DNA from: Pseudomonas citrullilanati
Lineage (GTDB): Bacteria; Pseudomonadota; Gammaproteobacteria; Pseudomonadales; Pseudomonadaceae
NCBI RefSeq assembly: GCF_030580855.1
Contig: NZ_JAUQOP010000022.1
Location: 1-64,000, forward strand
DNA length: 64,000 nt
Direction: 5' to 3'
In this document: piece by piece, positions 28,008-36,418 of the stretch
Numbering within the stretch: position 1 is the first letter of the stretch
How the letters are laid out: each line of letters begins with the position of its first letter
The notes under the pieces: generated by a model
Seen by the model: the letters and a program-made list of their open reading frames with translations, nothing else
Told to the model about the DNA's origin: nothing
Database searches by the model: none
Made by a program: the position numbers and the translations under genes

Positions 28008-28625
28008 TTACAGGCTCAGGTTGCGGTTCGAGGCCTTGATGAATGCCTGCTTCAACTCGGCAAACGTGTGCACGGCCGGGAATTGCGGGAATTCACGGAT
28101 CACGTTCTCCGGCGCATGGAACAGGATCCCGGCGTCGGCTTCACCGAGCATGGTGGTGTCGTTGTAGGAATCCCCGGCGGCAATCACCCGGTAATACAGG
28201 CTCTTGAAGGCCAGGACCGACTGCCGCTTGGGATCTTTCTGACGCAACTGGTAGCCCGTCACCCGCCCGCTGTCGTCGGTGATCAAGCGGTGGCAGAGCA
28301 ACGTCGGGAAGCCCAGCTGGCGCATCAGCGGTTGGGAAAATTCGTAGAACGTGTCGGACAGGATCACCACCTGGAAGCGCTCGCGCAGCCAGTCGACGAA
28401 CTCGATGGCGCCGTCCAGCGGCTTGAGCGTGGCGATCACTTCCTGGATGTCCGCCAGCTTGAGGCCGTGCTCGTCGAGGATGCGCAGCCGTTGCTTCATC
28501 AGCACGTCGTAGTCGGGAATGTCCCGAGTGGTGGCCCTGAGGGATTCAATCCCGGTTTTTTCGGCGAAGGCGATCCAGATCTCCGGGACCAGCACACCTT
28601 CCAGGTCGAGGCAGGCGATTTCCAC
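28008..28625 (-). CDS. thrH: ThrH: phosphoserine phosphatase / phosphoserine:homoserine phosphotransferase
   Basis: A 205-residue HAD-superfamily protein starting VEIACLDLEGVLVPEIWIAF, nearly as in P. aeruginosa ThrH, with the nucleophile region DLEG, motif II ILSDTFYEF and motif IV AAGDSYNDTTM. ThrH dephosphorylates phosphoserine and can transfer the phosphate to homoserine. The GTG at 28625 with GGGAG upstream gives the known 205-residue length; the open frame to 28667 is not needed. Confidence 0.93.
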   Translation of the reverse strand: MEIACLDLEGVLVPEIWIAFAEKTGIESLRATTRDIPDYDVLMKQRLRILDEHGLKLADIQEVIATLKPLDGAIEFVDWLRERFQVVILSDTFYEFSQPLMRQLGFPTLLCHRLITDDSGRVTGYQLRQKDPKRQSVLAFKSLYYRVIAAGDSYNDTTMLGEADAGILFHAPENVIREFPQFPAVHTFAELKQAFIKASNRNLSL

Positions 28626-28796
28626 AGGACACTCCCATTTATTGATGTTTATCGGTTGAGGGAACAAAAGGCCTGCCGACTCTAGCCATTCACCAGTGCC
28701 GGCGCAACGCGCAGGGCGCGCCAGCCCCGACAGCTTTTGTTACCATCAGCCCCCTATAGAGCGCTCAGCGCCACCGACCTGTAGGAAACCGCCCTG

Positions 28797-29537
28797 ATGA
28801 GCCCATCGTTTGACGTCGTGGAACTCGCCACGACCTATGCCAACAAGTCCCCGCAGGACATTCTCAAGCTGGCCTTCGCCGAGTTCGGTGACGAGCTGTG
28901 GATATCCTTCAGTGGTGCCGAGGACGTGGTGCTGGTGGACATGGCCTGGAAGCTGAACAAGAACGTCAAGGTGTTCAGCCTCGACACCGGCCGCCTGCAC
29001 CCGGAGACCTATCGCTTCATCGACCAGGTGCGCGAGCACTACAAGATCGACATCGAACTGATCTCGCCGGACCACACGAAACTTGAACCCTTCGTGAAGG
29101 AAAAGGGCCTGTTCAGCTTCTACAAGGACGGTCATGGCGAGTGCTGTGGCATTCGCAAGATCGAGCCGCTGCGCCGCAAGCTCACCGACGTGCGCGCCTG
29201 GGCCACCGGCCAGCGCCGCGACCAGAGCCCCGGCACCCGCAGCCAGGTGGCCGTGCTGGAAATCGACACGGCGTTCTCCACCCCCGAGCGCACGCTGTAC
29301 AAGTTCAACCCGTTGTCGCAAATGACCAGCGAGGAAGTCTGGGGTTACATCCGCATGCTGGAGTTGCCGTACAACAGCCTGCACGAACGCGGCTTCATCA
29401 GCATTGGTTGCGAACCCTGCACCCGCCCGGTGCTGCCGAACCAGCACGAGCGCGAGGGTCGCTGGTGGTGGGAAGAAGCGACACAAAAGGAATGTGGGTT
29501 GCACGCCGGCAATATCATCAGCAAATCCAAGGCCTGA
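28797..29537 (+). CDS. cysH: Assimilatory APS reductase CysH (4Fe-4S type)
   Basis: The 246-residue protein has the PP-loop-type nucleotide site [11 protein letters not shown] and the cluster cysteines Cys116-Cys117 and Cys205/Cys208 (ECCGIRK, GCEPCTR), which define the APS-specific iron-sulfur class. The C-terminal ECGLH holds the catalytic Cys233. It reduces adenylyl sulfate to sulfite for cysteine synthesis. It is a single gene divergent from thrH. Confidence 0.93.
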   Translation: MSPSFDVVELATTYANKSPQDILKLAFAEFGDELWISFSGAEDVVLVDMAWKLNKNVKVFSLDTGRLHPETYRFIDQVREHYKIDIELISPDHTKLEPFVKEKGLFSFYKDGHGECCGIRKIEPLRRKLTDVRAWATGQRRDQSPGTRSQVAVLEIDTAFSTPERTLYKFNPLSQMTSEEVWGYIRMLELPYNSLHERGFISIGCEPCTRPVLPNQHEREGRWWWEEATQKECGLHAGNIISKSKA

Positions 29538-29567
29538 TACAGCGCCAGCCAATTTCCCCTTCTTTCC

Positions 29568-29608
29568 TGTACACAAAAATGTCACCACAGGTGCCATTTT
29601 TGTGTGCA
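29568..29608. other. 41-bp near-perfect palindrome after cysH
   Basis: TGTACACAAAAATG is matched by CATTTTTGTGTGCA with one mismatch, and the inner CACC-ACA-GGTG continues the pairing, giving a hairpin of about 19 bp. It lies 31 bp past the cysH stop and is partly followed by few Ts, so it may be a terminator or mRNA-end hairpin, or a protein-binding site. Confidence 0.55.
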
Positions 29609-30005
29609 CTTCTCCAGGCAATGCCCTGAAAAGTTACACCTTTTCCAGTGCCGCATTCCTGTAGCGCTCCCTCCCTCGCCTGGGCGAAAAATAAATACCT
29701 GTTCAAACGGTCAATTTATACCGTCTATTTTTCAGGTACTTATTCGCAATCAATAACCAAACGAAATGACCACTTCAGCGTTTAGATCGACGACTGGCAT
29801 AAATCTGGCTTGAGACGACAAGTGTTTTGTATACAAACTAAATAAAACATACACACACTTTTAGATCCGCAAGCCTGAAGCGCCCTATCCCGTACAGGCT
29901 GCAGATGCCCCGTAACCAATGATGCTTGCCGCGCCGCGACGAAGATTGCCGAGCCTCGCGCTCATGCCCAGTCATCGCTGCGCCGAGAATCAGGAGCCTG
30001 CCGGA
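29609..30005 (+). promoter_or_regulatory. AT-rich regulatory region of the permease gene
   Basis: This gap of almost 400 bp has no supportable gene. It holds a nested inverted repeat at 29697-29737 (ACCTG..ACGGT..ACCGT..CAGGT) and the perfect palindrome TTTGTATACAAA at 29826-29837, which has the look of an FCD-type GntR operator. It is clearly poorer in GC than its surroundings. It is the likely control region of the NCS1 permease/racemase genes. Confidence 0.55.
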
Positions 30006-31535
30006 ATGCGTACAAGTCTCTCCAATAACATTGCGCTGGATCTGCCCTCCTCAACCACCGCCGTCGAAGAAAAACAGGCGGTTTCCCTGGCCTTGAGCCC
30101 CCGCTTGCATAACAAGGACCTGGCCCCGACCAAGGCCGAAGGCCGGCGCTGGGGTCGCTACAGCATCTTCGCCCTGTGGACCAACGACGTTCACAACATC
30201 GCCAACTACTCGTTCGCCATCGGCCTCTATGCGCTGGGCCTGGGGGGCTGGCAGATCCTGCTGTCCCTGGGGATCGGTGCGGCGCTGGTGTACGGCTTCA
30301 TGAACCTGTCCGGCTACATGGGCCAGAAAACCGGGGTGCCGTTTCCGGTCATCAGCCGGATCAGCTTCGGTATCCACGGGGCGCAAATCCCGGCGTTGAT
30401 CCGGGCGGTCATCGCCATTGCCTGGTTCGGCATCCAGACCTACCTGGCATCGGTGGTGTTCCGCGTGCTCCTGACCGCGATCCATCCGGGTTTCGCCGAG
30501 TACGACCAGAACTCGATCCTCGGCCTGTCGAGCCTGGGCTGGGTGTGCTTCGTGGCGATCTGGTTCGTGCAACTGGTGATCCTGGCCTACGGCATGGAAA
30601 CGGTGCGCCGCTACGAAGGGTTCGCCGGCCCGGTGATCCTGGTGACCGTCGCCGCCCTCGCCGGCTGGATGTACACCCAGGCCGGCGCGACCATCGCCTG
30701 GTCGATCCGCGAACCGCTCACCGGCGGCGAGATGTGGCGCAATATTTTCGCTGGCGGCGCGCTGTGGCTGGCGATCTACGGCACGCTGATCCTCAACTTC
30801 TGCGATTTCGCCCGCTCGTCGCCGTGCCGTCGGACCATCGTGGTCGGAAACTTCTGGGGCCTGCCGGTGAATATCCTGGTGTTCGCCGGGATCACCATCC
30901 TGCTGTGCGGGGCGCAGTTCCAGATCAACGGCCAGATCATCGAGAGTCCGACGCAAGTCATCGCCTCGATTCCCAACACGTTCTTCCTGGTGCTCGGGTG
31001 CCTGGCGTTCCTGATCGTCACCGTGGCGGTGAACATCATGGCCAACTTCGTCGCCCCGGCCTTCGTCCTCAGCAACCTGGCGCCCAAGTACCTGACCTTC
31101 CGCCGCGCCGGGCTGATCAGCGCCGCGATCGCCGTGCTGATCCTGCCGTGGAACCTGTACAACAGCCCGCTGGTGATCGTGTATTTCCTGTCGGGCCTCG
31201 GCGCCCTCCTCGGCCCGTTGTACGGCGTGATCATGGTCGACTACTGGCTGCTGCGAAAAGGCCGCATCAATGTGCCGCAGCTGTACAGCGAAGACCCGAA
31301 CGGCGCGTACTTCTACAGCAACGGGGTCAACCTGCGGGCCGTGGCGGCGTTCATCCCGGCGGCGCTGATCGCGATCGTCCTGGCGCTGGTGCCCGGCTTC
31401 GACAGCGTGTCACCGTTTTCCTGGCTGATCGGTGCCTCGATCGCCGGCCTGCTGTACCTGATCATCGCCAAGCGCCAGGGGCATTACGAAGACGTCAGCG
31501 GTGAAGCCATCGCTGTGGATAACGTCAGCCATTGA
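30006..31535 (+). CDS. NCS1-family permease (hydantoin/allantoin/purine type)
   Basis: A 509-residue protein with about twelve helices and the NCS1 features NDVHNIANYSFAIGLYALGL in helix 1, PFPVISRISFGIHG and a conserved W-N/D pattern near NFCDFAR. NCS1 carriers import nucleobases, hydantoins or allantoin with sodium or protons. The racemase downstream argues for hydantoin or allantoin. The ATG at 30006 follows an AGGAG-like site; the open frame from 29919 would add a charged tail without family support. Confidence 0.87.
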   Translation: MRTSLSNNIALDLPSSTTAVEEKQAVSLALSPRLHNKDLAPTKAEGRRWGRYSIFALWTNDVHNIANYSFAIGLYALGLGGWQILLSLGIGAALVYGFMNLSGYMGQKTGVPFPVISRISFGIHGAQIPALIRAVIAIAWFGIQTYLASVVFRVLLTAIHPGFAEYDQNSILGLSSLGWVCFVAIWFVQLVILAYGMETVRRYEGFAGPVILVTVAALAGWMYTQAGATIAWSIREPLTGGEMWRNIFAGGALWLAIYGTLILNFCDFARSSPCRRTIVVGNFWGLPVNILVFAGITILLCGAQFQINGQIIESPTQVIASIPNTFFLVLGCLAFLIVTVAVNIMANFVAPAFVLSNLAPKYLTFRRAGLISAAIAVLILPWNLYNSPLVIVYFLSGLGALLGPLYGVIMVDYWLLRKGRINVPQLYSEDPNGAYFYSNGVNLRAVAAFIPAALIAIVLALVPGFDSVSPFSWLIGASIAGLLYLIIAKRQGHYEDVSGEAIAVDNVSH

Positions 31536-31543
31536 TCTTCCAA

Positions 31544-31573
31544 GGCGGCCCGCAGGGTTGGGCCGCCGATTTT
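31544..31573 (+). terminator. Hairpin between permease and racemase genes
   Basis: GGCGGCCC (31544-31551), an 8-base loop and GGGCCGCC (31560-31567) followed by GATTTT form a terminator-like or attenuating hairpin in the 59-bp gap. It could reduce racemase expression relative to the permease. Confidence 0.5.
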
Positions 31574-31594
31574 CTGCGTTAAAGGACACTGCTC

Positions 31595-32323
31595 ATGCGA
31601 ATTCTTGTGGTCAACGTCAACACCACCGAGTCCATCACCCAGGCCATTGCCCGGCAGGCCCAGGCCGTGGCGGCCCCGGGCACCGAGATCATCGGACTCA
31701 CGCCGCACTTTGGCGCCGAGTCCGTCGAAGGCAACTTCGAAAGCTACCTGGCCGCCATCGCGGTGATGGACCGGGTGCTGTCCTACGACCAGCCGTTCGA
31801 CGCGGTGATCCAGGCCGGCTACGGCGAACATGGCCGCGAAGGCTTGCAGGAACTGCTGGACGTGCCCGTGGTGGACATCACCGATGCCGCCGCCAGCACC
31901 GCGATGTTCCTCGGCCATGCCTATTCGGTGGTCACTACCCTGGACCGCACCGTGCCGCTGATCGAAGACCGGCTCAAACTGTCCGGCCTGTTCGACCGCT
32001 GCGCCTCGGTGCGGGCCAGCGGCCTGGCGGTGCTGGAACTCGAACAGGATCCGCAACGGGCAGTGGCAGCTATCGTGCAGCAAGCGGAACTGGCGGTCAG
32101 CCAGGACAAGGCCGAGGTCATCTGCCTGGGCTGCGGTGGCATGGCCGGGCTCGACGAACAGATCCGCCAGCGCACCGGGGTACCGGTGGTCGACGGGGTC
32201 ACCGCGGCGGTGACCCTCGCCGAATCCCTGGTGCGGCTGGGGCTGTCGACGTCGAAAGTGCGCACCTATGCCACGCCTCGGCCTAAGACCCTCAAGGGTT
32301 GGCCGGGGCGGTTTGGGCGGTGA
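31595..32323 (+). CDS. Asp/Glu-racemase-fold protein, hydantoin/allantoin racemase-like
   Basis: The 242-residue protein has the two-domain racemase fold. The second catalytic cysteine region is intact (VICLGCGGMAGLD), but the first, normally with Cys in a sequence like ACFGDPG, reads QAGYGEHGREG with Gly75 at the expected cysteine. Two-base racemisation needs both thiols, so the enzyme may be one-sided, use another residue, or be a different enzyme of the fold such as a decarboxylase or isomerase. It follows the NCS1 permease, which supports a hydantoin/allantoin substrate. Confidence 0.75.
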   Translation: MRILVVNVNTTESITQAIARQAQAVAAPGTEIIGLTPHFGAESVEGNFESYLAAIAVMDRVLSYDQPFDAVIQAGYGEHGREGLQELLDVPVVDITDAAASTAMFLGHAYSVVTTLDRTVPLIEDRLKLSGLFDRCASVRASGLAVLELEQDPQRAVAAIVQQAELAVSQDKAEVICLGCGGMAGLDEQIRQRTGVPVVDGVTAAVTLAESLVRLGLSTSKVRTYATPRPKTLKGWPGRFGR

Positions 32324-32351
32324 GCGCAGTGCTCCAGACCGTGTCGCGGCC

Positions 32352-32444
32352 ATCGCGAGCAGGCTCGCTCCCACAATGGGCACAGGGTGTTCACAGATCC
32401 CGAGCCCACCGCCAATCACCGGTGGGAGCGAGCCTGCTCGCGAA
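32352..32444. repeat. REPIN, arms in outward order
   Basis: ATCGCGAGCAGGCTCGCTCC starts the left arm (32352-32375) and GGTGGGAGCGAGCCTGCTCG the right (32421-32444). The arms face the opposite way to the other REPINs. It lies between the convergent racemase and LysR genes. Confidence 0.8.
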
Positions 32445-32471
32445 ACGGCCCACCGCCTGCCGGGACCTGGC

Positions 32472-33395
32472 TCACACCGCACTGAACCGCGCGCCCAAGC
32501 CCTGCTTGGCAAACTGTTCGATGATGAAGTCGACGAACGCCCGGGTCTTGCCCGGCAACAGTTTGTGCTCGGCGTAGTAGATGGAAATGTTGCCATCGTC
32601 GACGTACCAGTCCGGCAGGACTCGCTGCAGCGCGCCGGACGCCAGGAACGGAACCGCCACGGGCATGCTCACCAGCCCGATGCCCAAGCCCTGGGCGGCG
32701 GCTTCGCAGTCGGCCTCCGAATCGCTCATGGTCATGCGCGCCTTGAGCATGAGTGGGCTGTGGTGCCCGGTGCGGCTGGTCAGTTGCCATGACCGCACAC
32801 GCCCGGTCTGCGGCGAACGAATGAGAATGCCCTGATGCTGCGCCAGATCGTCCGGCTCGGTCACTGCGGCATGGTTTTGCAGATAGCCTCTGGAAGCCAC
32901 CAACACCCGATGGGCCACCGCCAGCTTGCGGGCCACCACGCCTTGGGGTAGCTCGAAACCACCGCCGATGGCCGCGTCGAAGCCCTGGCCGATCAAGTCC
33001 ACTTGCCGGTTATCGAAATGCCAGTCGGGGTTGATCGCCGGGTAACGCTCCAGGAAAGCACCCAGCAACGGCATCACGTACAACCGGCCGAACGCCGTGC
33101 CCATACTCACCTTCAGCGTGCCCGCCGGTTGCCCGCCCGCGCTGGCGAGGTTGGCGACCGCGTTCTGGATGGTATGGAGGCTGCCGCTCACCTCGCTCAG
33201 GAAGAGCTGGCCGGCTTCCGTCAGGGTCAGCCGGCGAGTGCTACGCTGGAACAGCCGCACCCCCAGCCGTGCTTCAAGCTTGGCCACGCTCTTGCCCACC
33301 GCCGCCGGGGTCACGCTCAGGCGGCGCGCGGCTTCGGCAAAGCTGCCGACTTCAGCGCTGCGGACGAAGCATTCGATACTACTAAATGTTTCCAT
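32472..33395 (-). CDS. LysR-family transcriptional regulator
   Basis: A 307-residue LysR-type regulator with the N-terminal helix-turn-helix (FVRSAEVGSFAEAARRLSVT) and a periplasmic-binding-like effector domain from about residue 90. It is divergent from the SDR gene at 33521, so that gene is its probable target. The ATG at 33395 is taken; a GTG at 33404 is also possible. The helix-turn-helix and length are normal; the effector is not known. Confidence 0.87.
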   Translation of the reverse strand: METFSSIECFVRSAEVGSFAEAARRLSVTPAAVGKSVAKLEARLGVRLFQRSTRRLTLTEAGQLFLSEVSGSLHTIQNAVANLASAGGQPAGTLKVSMGTAFGRLYVMPLLGAFLERYPAINPDWHFDNRQVDLIGQGFDAAIGGGFELPQGVVARKLAVAHRVLVASRGYLQNHAAVTEPDDLAQHQGILIRSPQTGRVRSWQLTSRTGHHSPLMLKARMTMSDSEADCEAAAQGLGIGLVSMPVAVPFLASGALQRVLPDWYVDDGNISIYYAEHKLLPGKTRAFVDFIIEQFAKQGLGARFSAV

Positions 33396-33520
33396 GAACC
33401 CCACTCTAAACTTCTGGTTTACACAGACTATAGCAACGGCGGTCTACACAACCCCCGACGCGATCCTGATACTCCTCCCATCACCGCGGCATTTCGCCCC
33501 GGCACTCTTTGGAGAACACC

Positions 33521-34267
33521 ATGAACACGCAAGCACTGAACGGTAAAGTGGCCCTGGTCCAGGGCGGTTCCCGCGGCATCGGCGCCGCCATCGTCAAGCG
33601 CCTGGCGGCAGACGGCGCCGCCGTGGCGTTCACCTACGTCAGCTCGGCGGCCAAGGCTGAAGAACTGCAGCACAGCATCACGGCGGCGGGCGGCAAGGCC
33701 CTGGCCATCAAGGCCGACAGCGCCGACGCCGACGCTATCCGCAATGCTGTCGCAGCCACCGTCGAGGCCTTTGGCGGGCTGGACATCCTGGTCAACAATG
33801 CCGGTGTCCTGGCCATGGGACCGCTGGAAGAATTCAGCCTTGAGGACTTCGACCGGACCCTGGCCATCAACGTGCGCAGCGTGTTCGTCGCCACGCAAGC
33901 GGCCGCGCGCCACATGACCGACAGTGGTCGGGTGATCAACATCGGCAGCACCAACGCCGATCGCATGCCCTTTGTCGGTGGCGCTGCCTACGCCATGAGC
34001 AAATCCGCGCTGGTGGGCCTGACCAAAGGCCTGGCGCGCGACCTCGGTCCTCGTGGCATCACGGTCAACAACGTGCAGCCTGGCCCGGTGGACACCGACA
34101 TGAACCCGGCCGACAGCGATTTCGCCTCCAGCCTGATGGCGTTGATGGCCATCGGGCGCTACGGCAACGTGGATGAAATCGCCAGCTTCGTGGCCTACCT
34201 CGCAGGCCCGGAAGCGGCCTATATCACCGGGGCGAGCCTGACCATCGACGGCGGCTTCGGGGCTTGA
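33521..34267 (+). CDS. SDR-family oxidoreductase (FabG-like)
   Basis: The 248-residue protein is a classical SDR: QGGSRGIGAAI cofactor loop, NNAG, catalytic Ser in INIGSTNADR, and Y-A-M-S-K with the catalytic Tyr and Lys. NADPH preference is suggested by the basic residues after the first strand. The start at 33521 follows GGAG at 33511-33514. It is divergent from a LysR gene and ends in a strong terminator, so it forms a one-gene unit. The substrate is unknown. Confidence 0.85.
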   Translation: MNTQALNGKVALVQGGSRGIGAAIVKRLAADGAAVAFTYVSSAAKAEELQHSITAAGGKALAIKADSADADAIRNAVAATVEAFGGLDILVNNAGVLAMGPLEEFSLEDFDRTLAINVRSVFVATQAAARHMTDSGRVINIGSTNADRMPFVGGAAYAMSKSALVGLTKGLARDLGPRGITVNNVQPGPVDTDMNPADSDFASSLMALMAIGRYGNVDEIASFVAYLAGPEAAYITGASLTIDGGFGA

Positions 34268-34277
34268 TCAAGGCCTG

Positions 34278-34318
34278 AAAAAAAGCCGGCCAGGGTCTCC
34301 GCCCTGGCCGGCTTTTTT
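34278..34318. terminator. Bidirectional Rho-independent terminator
   Basis: AAAAAGCCGGCCAGGG, a 6-base loop and CCCTGGCCGGCTTTTTT form a perfect 12-bp GC stem flanked by A and T runs. It serves both the SDR gene from the left and the HAD gene from the right. Confidence 0.92.
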
Positions 34319-34337
34319 GCCGTCTGGTGTTTTCCCG

Positions 34338-35033
34338 TCAGGCCCATTCCAATTCTGGCAAACCGCACAGGCCTGGCTGGAACATCTTCAATGAGCGGAT
34401 GATCCCGTCGGCATGGGCGTATTTTTCATCGCCCATGGCCGGGTCGGGAATCGCGATGGCGGTCATGCCCGCCGCCTTCGCGGCCGTCACGCCGAATGGA
34501 GAATCTTCGAACACCAGGCAATCCGCCGGCGCGACGCCCAGGCGGCGGGCCGCGACGAGGAAGATGTCGGGGGCCGGTTTCGCCGCGCCCACTTCGGGGT
34601 CGTCCGCCGTGACGATGAAGTCGAACAGCGCGAACCAATCCCGGTGCAAGGTGGTTTTCAAGGCGAAGGTATGCCGCGAGGAGCTGGTGCCCACCGCGAT
34701 GGGTACGCCGCTGGCCTTCAGGTGCCGCACCAGCTCCTCGGCGCCCGGCATCGCCAGGGCATGGGGGAAACGCTCGCGCATCAGCGGCTCGCGGATCTCC
34801 AGGAACTCTTGCGCGGTGATCGGCAACTCCAGCGCCTGGACCACGTAGCGGGCCAGGTCGCCAGCCCCACGGCCGATGATGTTCTGCTTGACGCTCCAGT
34901 CGAACGTACGCCCGTAGCGCTCGGCAATGATGGACGTCACCTCGGTGTAGATGCCCTCGGTGTCCAGCAACAAGCCATCCATGTCGAAAATCACAGCCTT
35001 GATCGGGCCAAACTCTTTCAGCGGTGCATTCAT
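34338..35033 (-). CDS. HAD-IA phosphatase (beta-phosphoglucomutase/HDHD1-like)
   Basis: The 231-residue protein has HAD motif I IFDMDGLLLDTE, a helical cap, motif II VGTSSS, the motif III lysine in GAAKPAPDIF and motif IV VFEDSPFGV. The layout fits the subfamily that dephosphorylates small phosphosugars or pseudouridine phosphate. It is a single gene sharing the terminator at 34278-34318 with the convergent SDR gene. Confidence 0.86.
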   Translation of the reverse strand: MNAPLKEFGPIKAVIFDMDGLLLDTEGIYTEVTSIIAERYGRTFDWSVKQNIIGRGAGDLARYVVQALELPITAQEFLEIREPLMRERFPHALAMPGAEELVRHLKASGVPIAVGTSSSRHTFALKTTLHRDWFALFDFIVTADDPEVGAAKPAPDIFLVAARRLGVAPADCLVFEDSPFGVTAAKAAGMTAIAIPDPAMGDEKYAHADGIIRSLKMFQPGLCGLPELEWA

Positions 35034-35162
35034 CGCATCTGATCCGTTATCAACACAACATTCCAGGGATGGCTCAGGTGCGGCCAGGACAAGGCACTTG
35101 CCTTAAAGGATTCAGCAGCATAACGAGGGGGGCTTGGCGCAGGCAACGGGTAATCGACGAGA

Positions 35163-35192
35163 CCGTCCGCAGGAATCTATGCCTGCGGACGG
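35163..35192. other. Hairpin in the gap before the HAD gene
   Basis: CCGTCCGCAGG and CCTGCGGACGG make an 11-bp perfect stem with an 8-base loop. There is no T run on either side, so it is not a clear terminator. It lies just past the end of the Gly/Ser-rich protein gene and may stabilise that mRNA end. Confidence 0.5.
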
Positions 35193-35220
35193 TATGGCAT
35201 TCAACTAGGGGGGGTTGCGG

Positions 35221-35568
35221 TTACTGGCTGGAACCGCTCGAACCACCGGAACCGCTACCACTGCTGCTGCCGCTGCTGCCACCGGAGGAACCGCCGCCCA
35301 TGGTGCTGCCGCCGGAGGTCGAACCGCTGCCGGTGCCGGGGCTGGTGCTGCTGCCGCTGGCATCGCCACCGTTGCCGCCGCTGACGGAGCCCGGCGGCAG
35401 GGCATTACCGTTGGCGTCGGACGTGCGACCGGCATCCATTTGCGTGGAAGGCGGCATGCCTCCCTTGTCCACCGGCGGCGTGTCGTTCGAAGACTGGGCG
35501 AAAGCGGCCCATGAACTGGCCGAGAGGATCCCGGCGAGGGTGAGCGCGGTCATGCTGGACTTCATCAT
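35221..35568 (-). CDS. Secreted Gly/Ser-rich low-complexity protein
   Basis: A 115-residue protein with a signal peptide (TALTLAGILSASSWAAFA) and a mature part that becomes almost pure Gly/Ser with some Thr in the last half. GGAGA is well placed before the ATG at 35568. It is the third of three short minus-strand genes at 35.2-36.05 kb. No family is recognised; such tails are flexible and may be exposed at the cell surface or bind other envelope parts. Confidence 0.65.
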   Translation of the reverse strand: MMKSSMTALTLAGILSASSWAAFAQSSNDTPPVDKGGMPPSTQMDAGRTSDANGNALPPGSVSGGNGGDASGSSTSPGTGSGSTSGGSTMGGGSSGGSSGSSSGSGSGGSSGSSQ

Positions 35569-35660
35569 GGTGAGTCTCCTGTTCAAGGTACTTACCTGAT
35601 GTGTGGCAAGCGCGGCTGGCCGATGGTGCCGCCGGATCGACGGGCGGCAAACCGGGTGGG

Positions 35661-35861
35661 TCAACTTGGCTGGCCGGACCCATCGTCACCGGCGATGTCC
35701 GGATCGTCCGGAGCGGCCTCGACGTCATCGTCTTCACGGGGCGTTGGCTCCACGTCGGCGTTGTCATCGGGCGGGAGCTGATCGCGACTCAGGGGATTGG
35801 TCGGCGATGGCAAGGGGTATTCCGGGGTTTCGTCATCCGGCACGGATGAATGGGCAGTCAT
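35661..35861 (-). CDS. Small acidic protein of unknown function
   Basis: The 66-residue product (MTAHSSVPDDETPEYPLP...) is highly acidic, Pro- and Asp-rich, with no predicted membrane segment or signal. AGGAGG precedes the ATG at 35861 with good spacing, which supports translation. It is likely disordered. It sits 30 bp downstream of another small acidic gene. Confidence 0.6.
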   Translation of the reverse strand: MTAHSSVPDDETPEYPLPSPTNPLSRDQLPPDDNADVEPTPREDDDVEAAPDDPDIAGDDGSGQPS

Positions 35862-35891
35862 GACAACCTCCTGGGGCGGACCGAGCCGGCC

Positions 35892-36050
35892 TCAATCGTA
35901 GGACTCTTCCTCGAGTTCGGCGTCTTCGTCGTCGATCAGGGGAACCTGGGCGTCATCCATCAGCGAGCCGGGGTCTTCGTTGCCCGGATCATTGACGAAA
36001 GGCAGGCCCGACGGGCCTTTTTCTTCCTTGCCTTCGGTTTCCGGCGTCAT
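35892..36050 (-). CDS. Small acidic protein of unknown function (52 aa)
   Basis: Reading the minus strand from the ATG at 36050 gives 52 residues beginning MTPETEGKEEKGPSGLPFV and ending DAELEEESYD, then TGA. GAGG lies eight bases upstream of the ATG. The protein is strongly acidic and probably disordered, similar in character to its neighbour at 35661. It is supported by the ribosome site, intact frame and shared strand with two further small genes. Confidence 0.6.
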   Translation of the reverse strand: MTPETEGKEEKGPSGLPFVNDPGNEDPGSLMDDAQVPLIDDEDAELEEESYD

Positions 36051-36165
36051 GGCACACCTCGCAATCGTGAGTGGATATGACCATTCGAGGCGGGGGCACG
36101 CTAAACGTTCCGGGTGAATGCATGCCGCACTGGGCCTGTCAGTTCGGCCGTCACTTTATGACGGG

Positions 36166-36193
36166 CAAAAAAAAGCCCGCTGGGGAAACGGGC
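36166..36193 (-). terminator. Rho-independent terminator, minus strand
   Basis: On the minus strand GCCCG, a 9-base loop, CGGGC and eight Ts form a short but standard terminator. The nearest minus-strand gene upstream is the 61-residue ORF at 36419, which already has its own terminator at 36311-36334, so this second one may end a separate small transcript. Confidence 0.75.
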
Positions 36194-36310
36194 AGGTACA
36201 GCTTTCTAACGGATGAGTTCAGCCTACGTGTGCGCTTGTGAAAGAAACGTGAAAGAAACGGCGGGTTGGAAAAAGATGAAAGATATTTCGCCAAAGGCTC
36301 GATCGCCCAT

Positions 36311-36334
36311 AAAAAAAGCCTCGATCAATGAGGC
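36311..36334 (-). terminator. Rho-independent terminator, minus strand
   Basis: On the minus strand GCCTC, loop ATTGATC, GAGGC and seven Ts. It fits as the terminator for the small gene at 36419-36604. Confidence 0.78.
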
Positions 36335-36358
36335 CATGTTTATTCCTGCGGTTCAGGC

Positions 36359-36402
36359 AGTCCTCGTGGCGCGTGCGCCTGCCCGTGCCACGAGGACTTT
36401 TT
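36359..36402 (+). terminator. Terminator-like hairpin, plus strand
   Basis: AGTCCTCGTGGC and GCCACGAGGACT form a perfect 12-bp stem followed by TTTTT on the plus strand. No plus-strand gene ends nearby, so it may protect against read-through or belong to the mRNA end of the minus-strand small gene. The rest of 36051-36418 shows no coding sequence. Confidence 0.55.
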
Positions 36403-36418
36403 CGATGAGCGGTGACGA

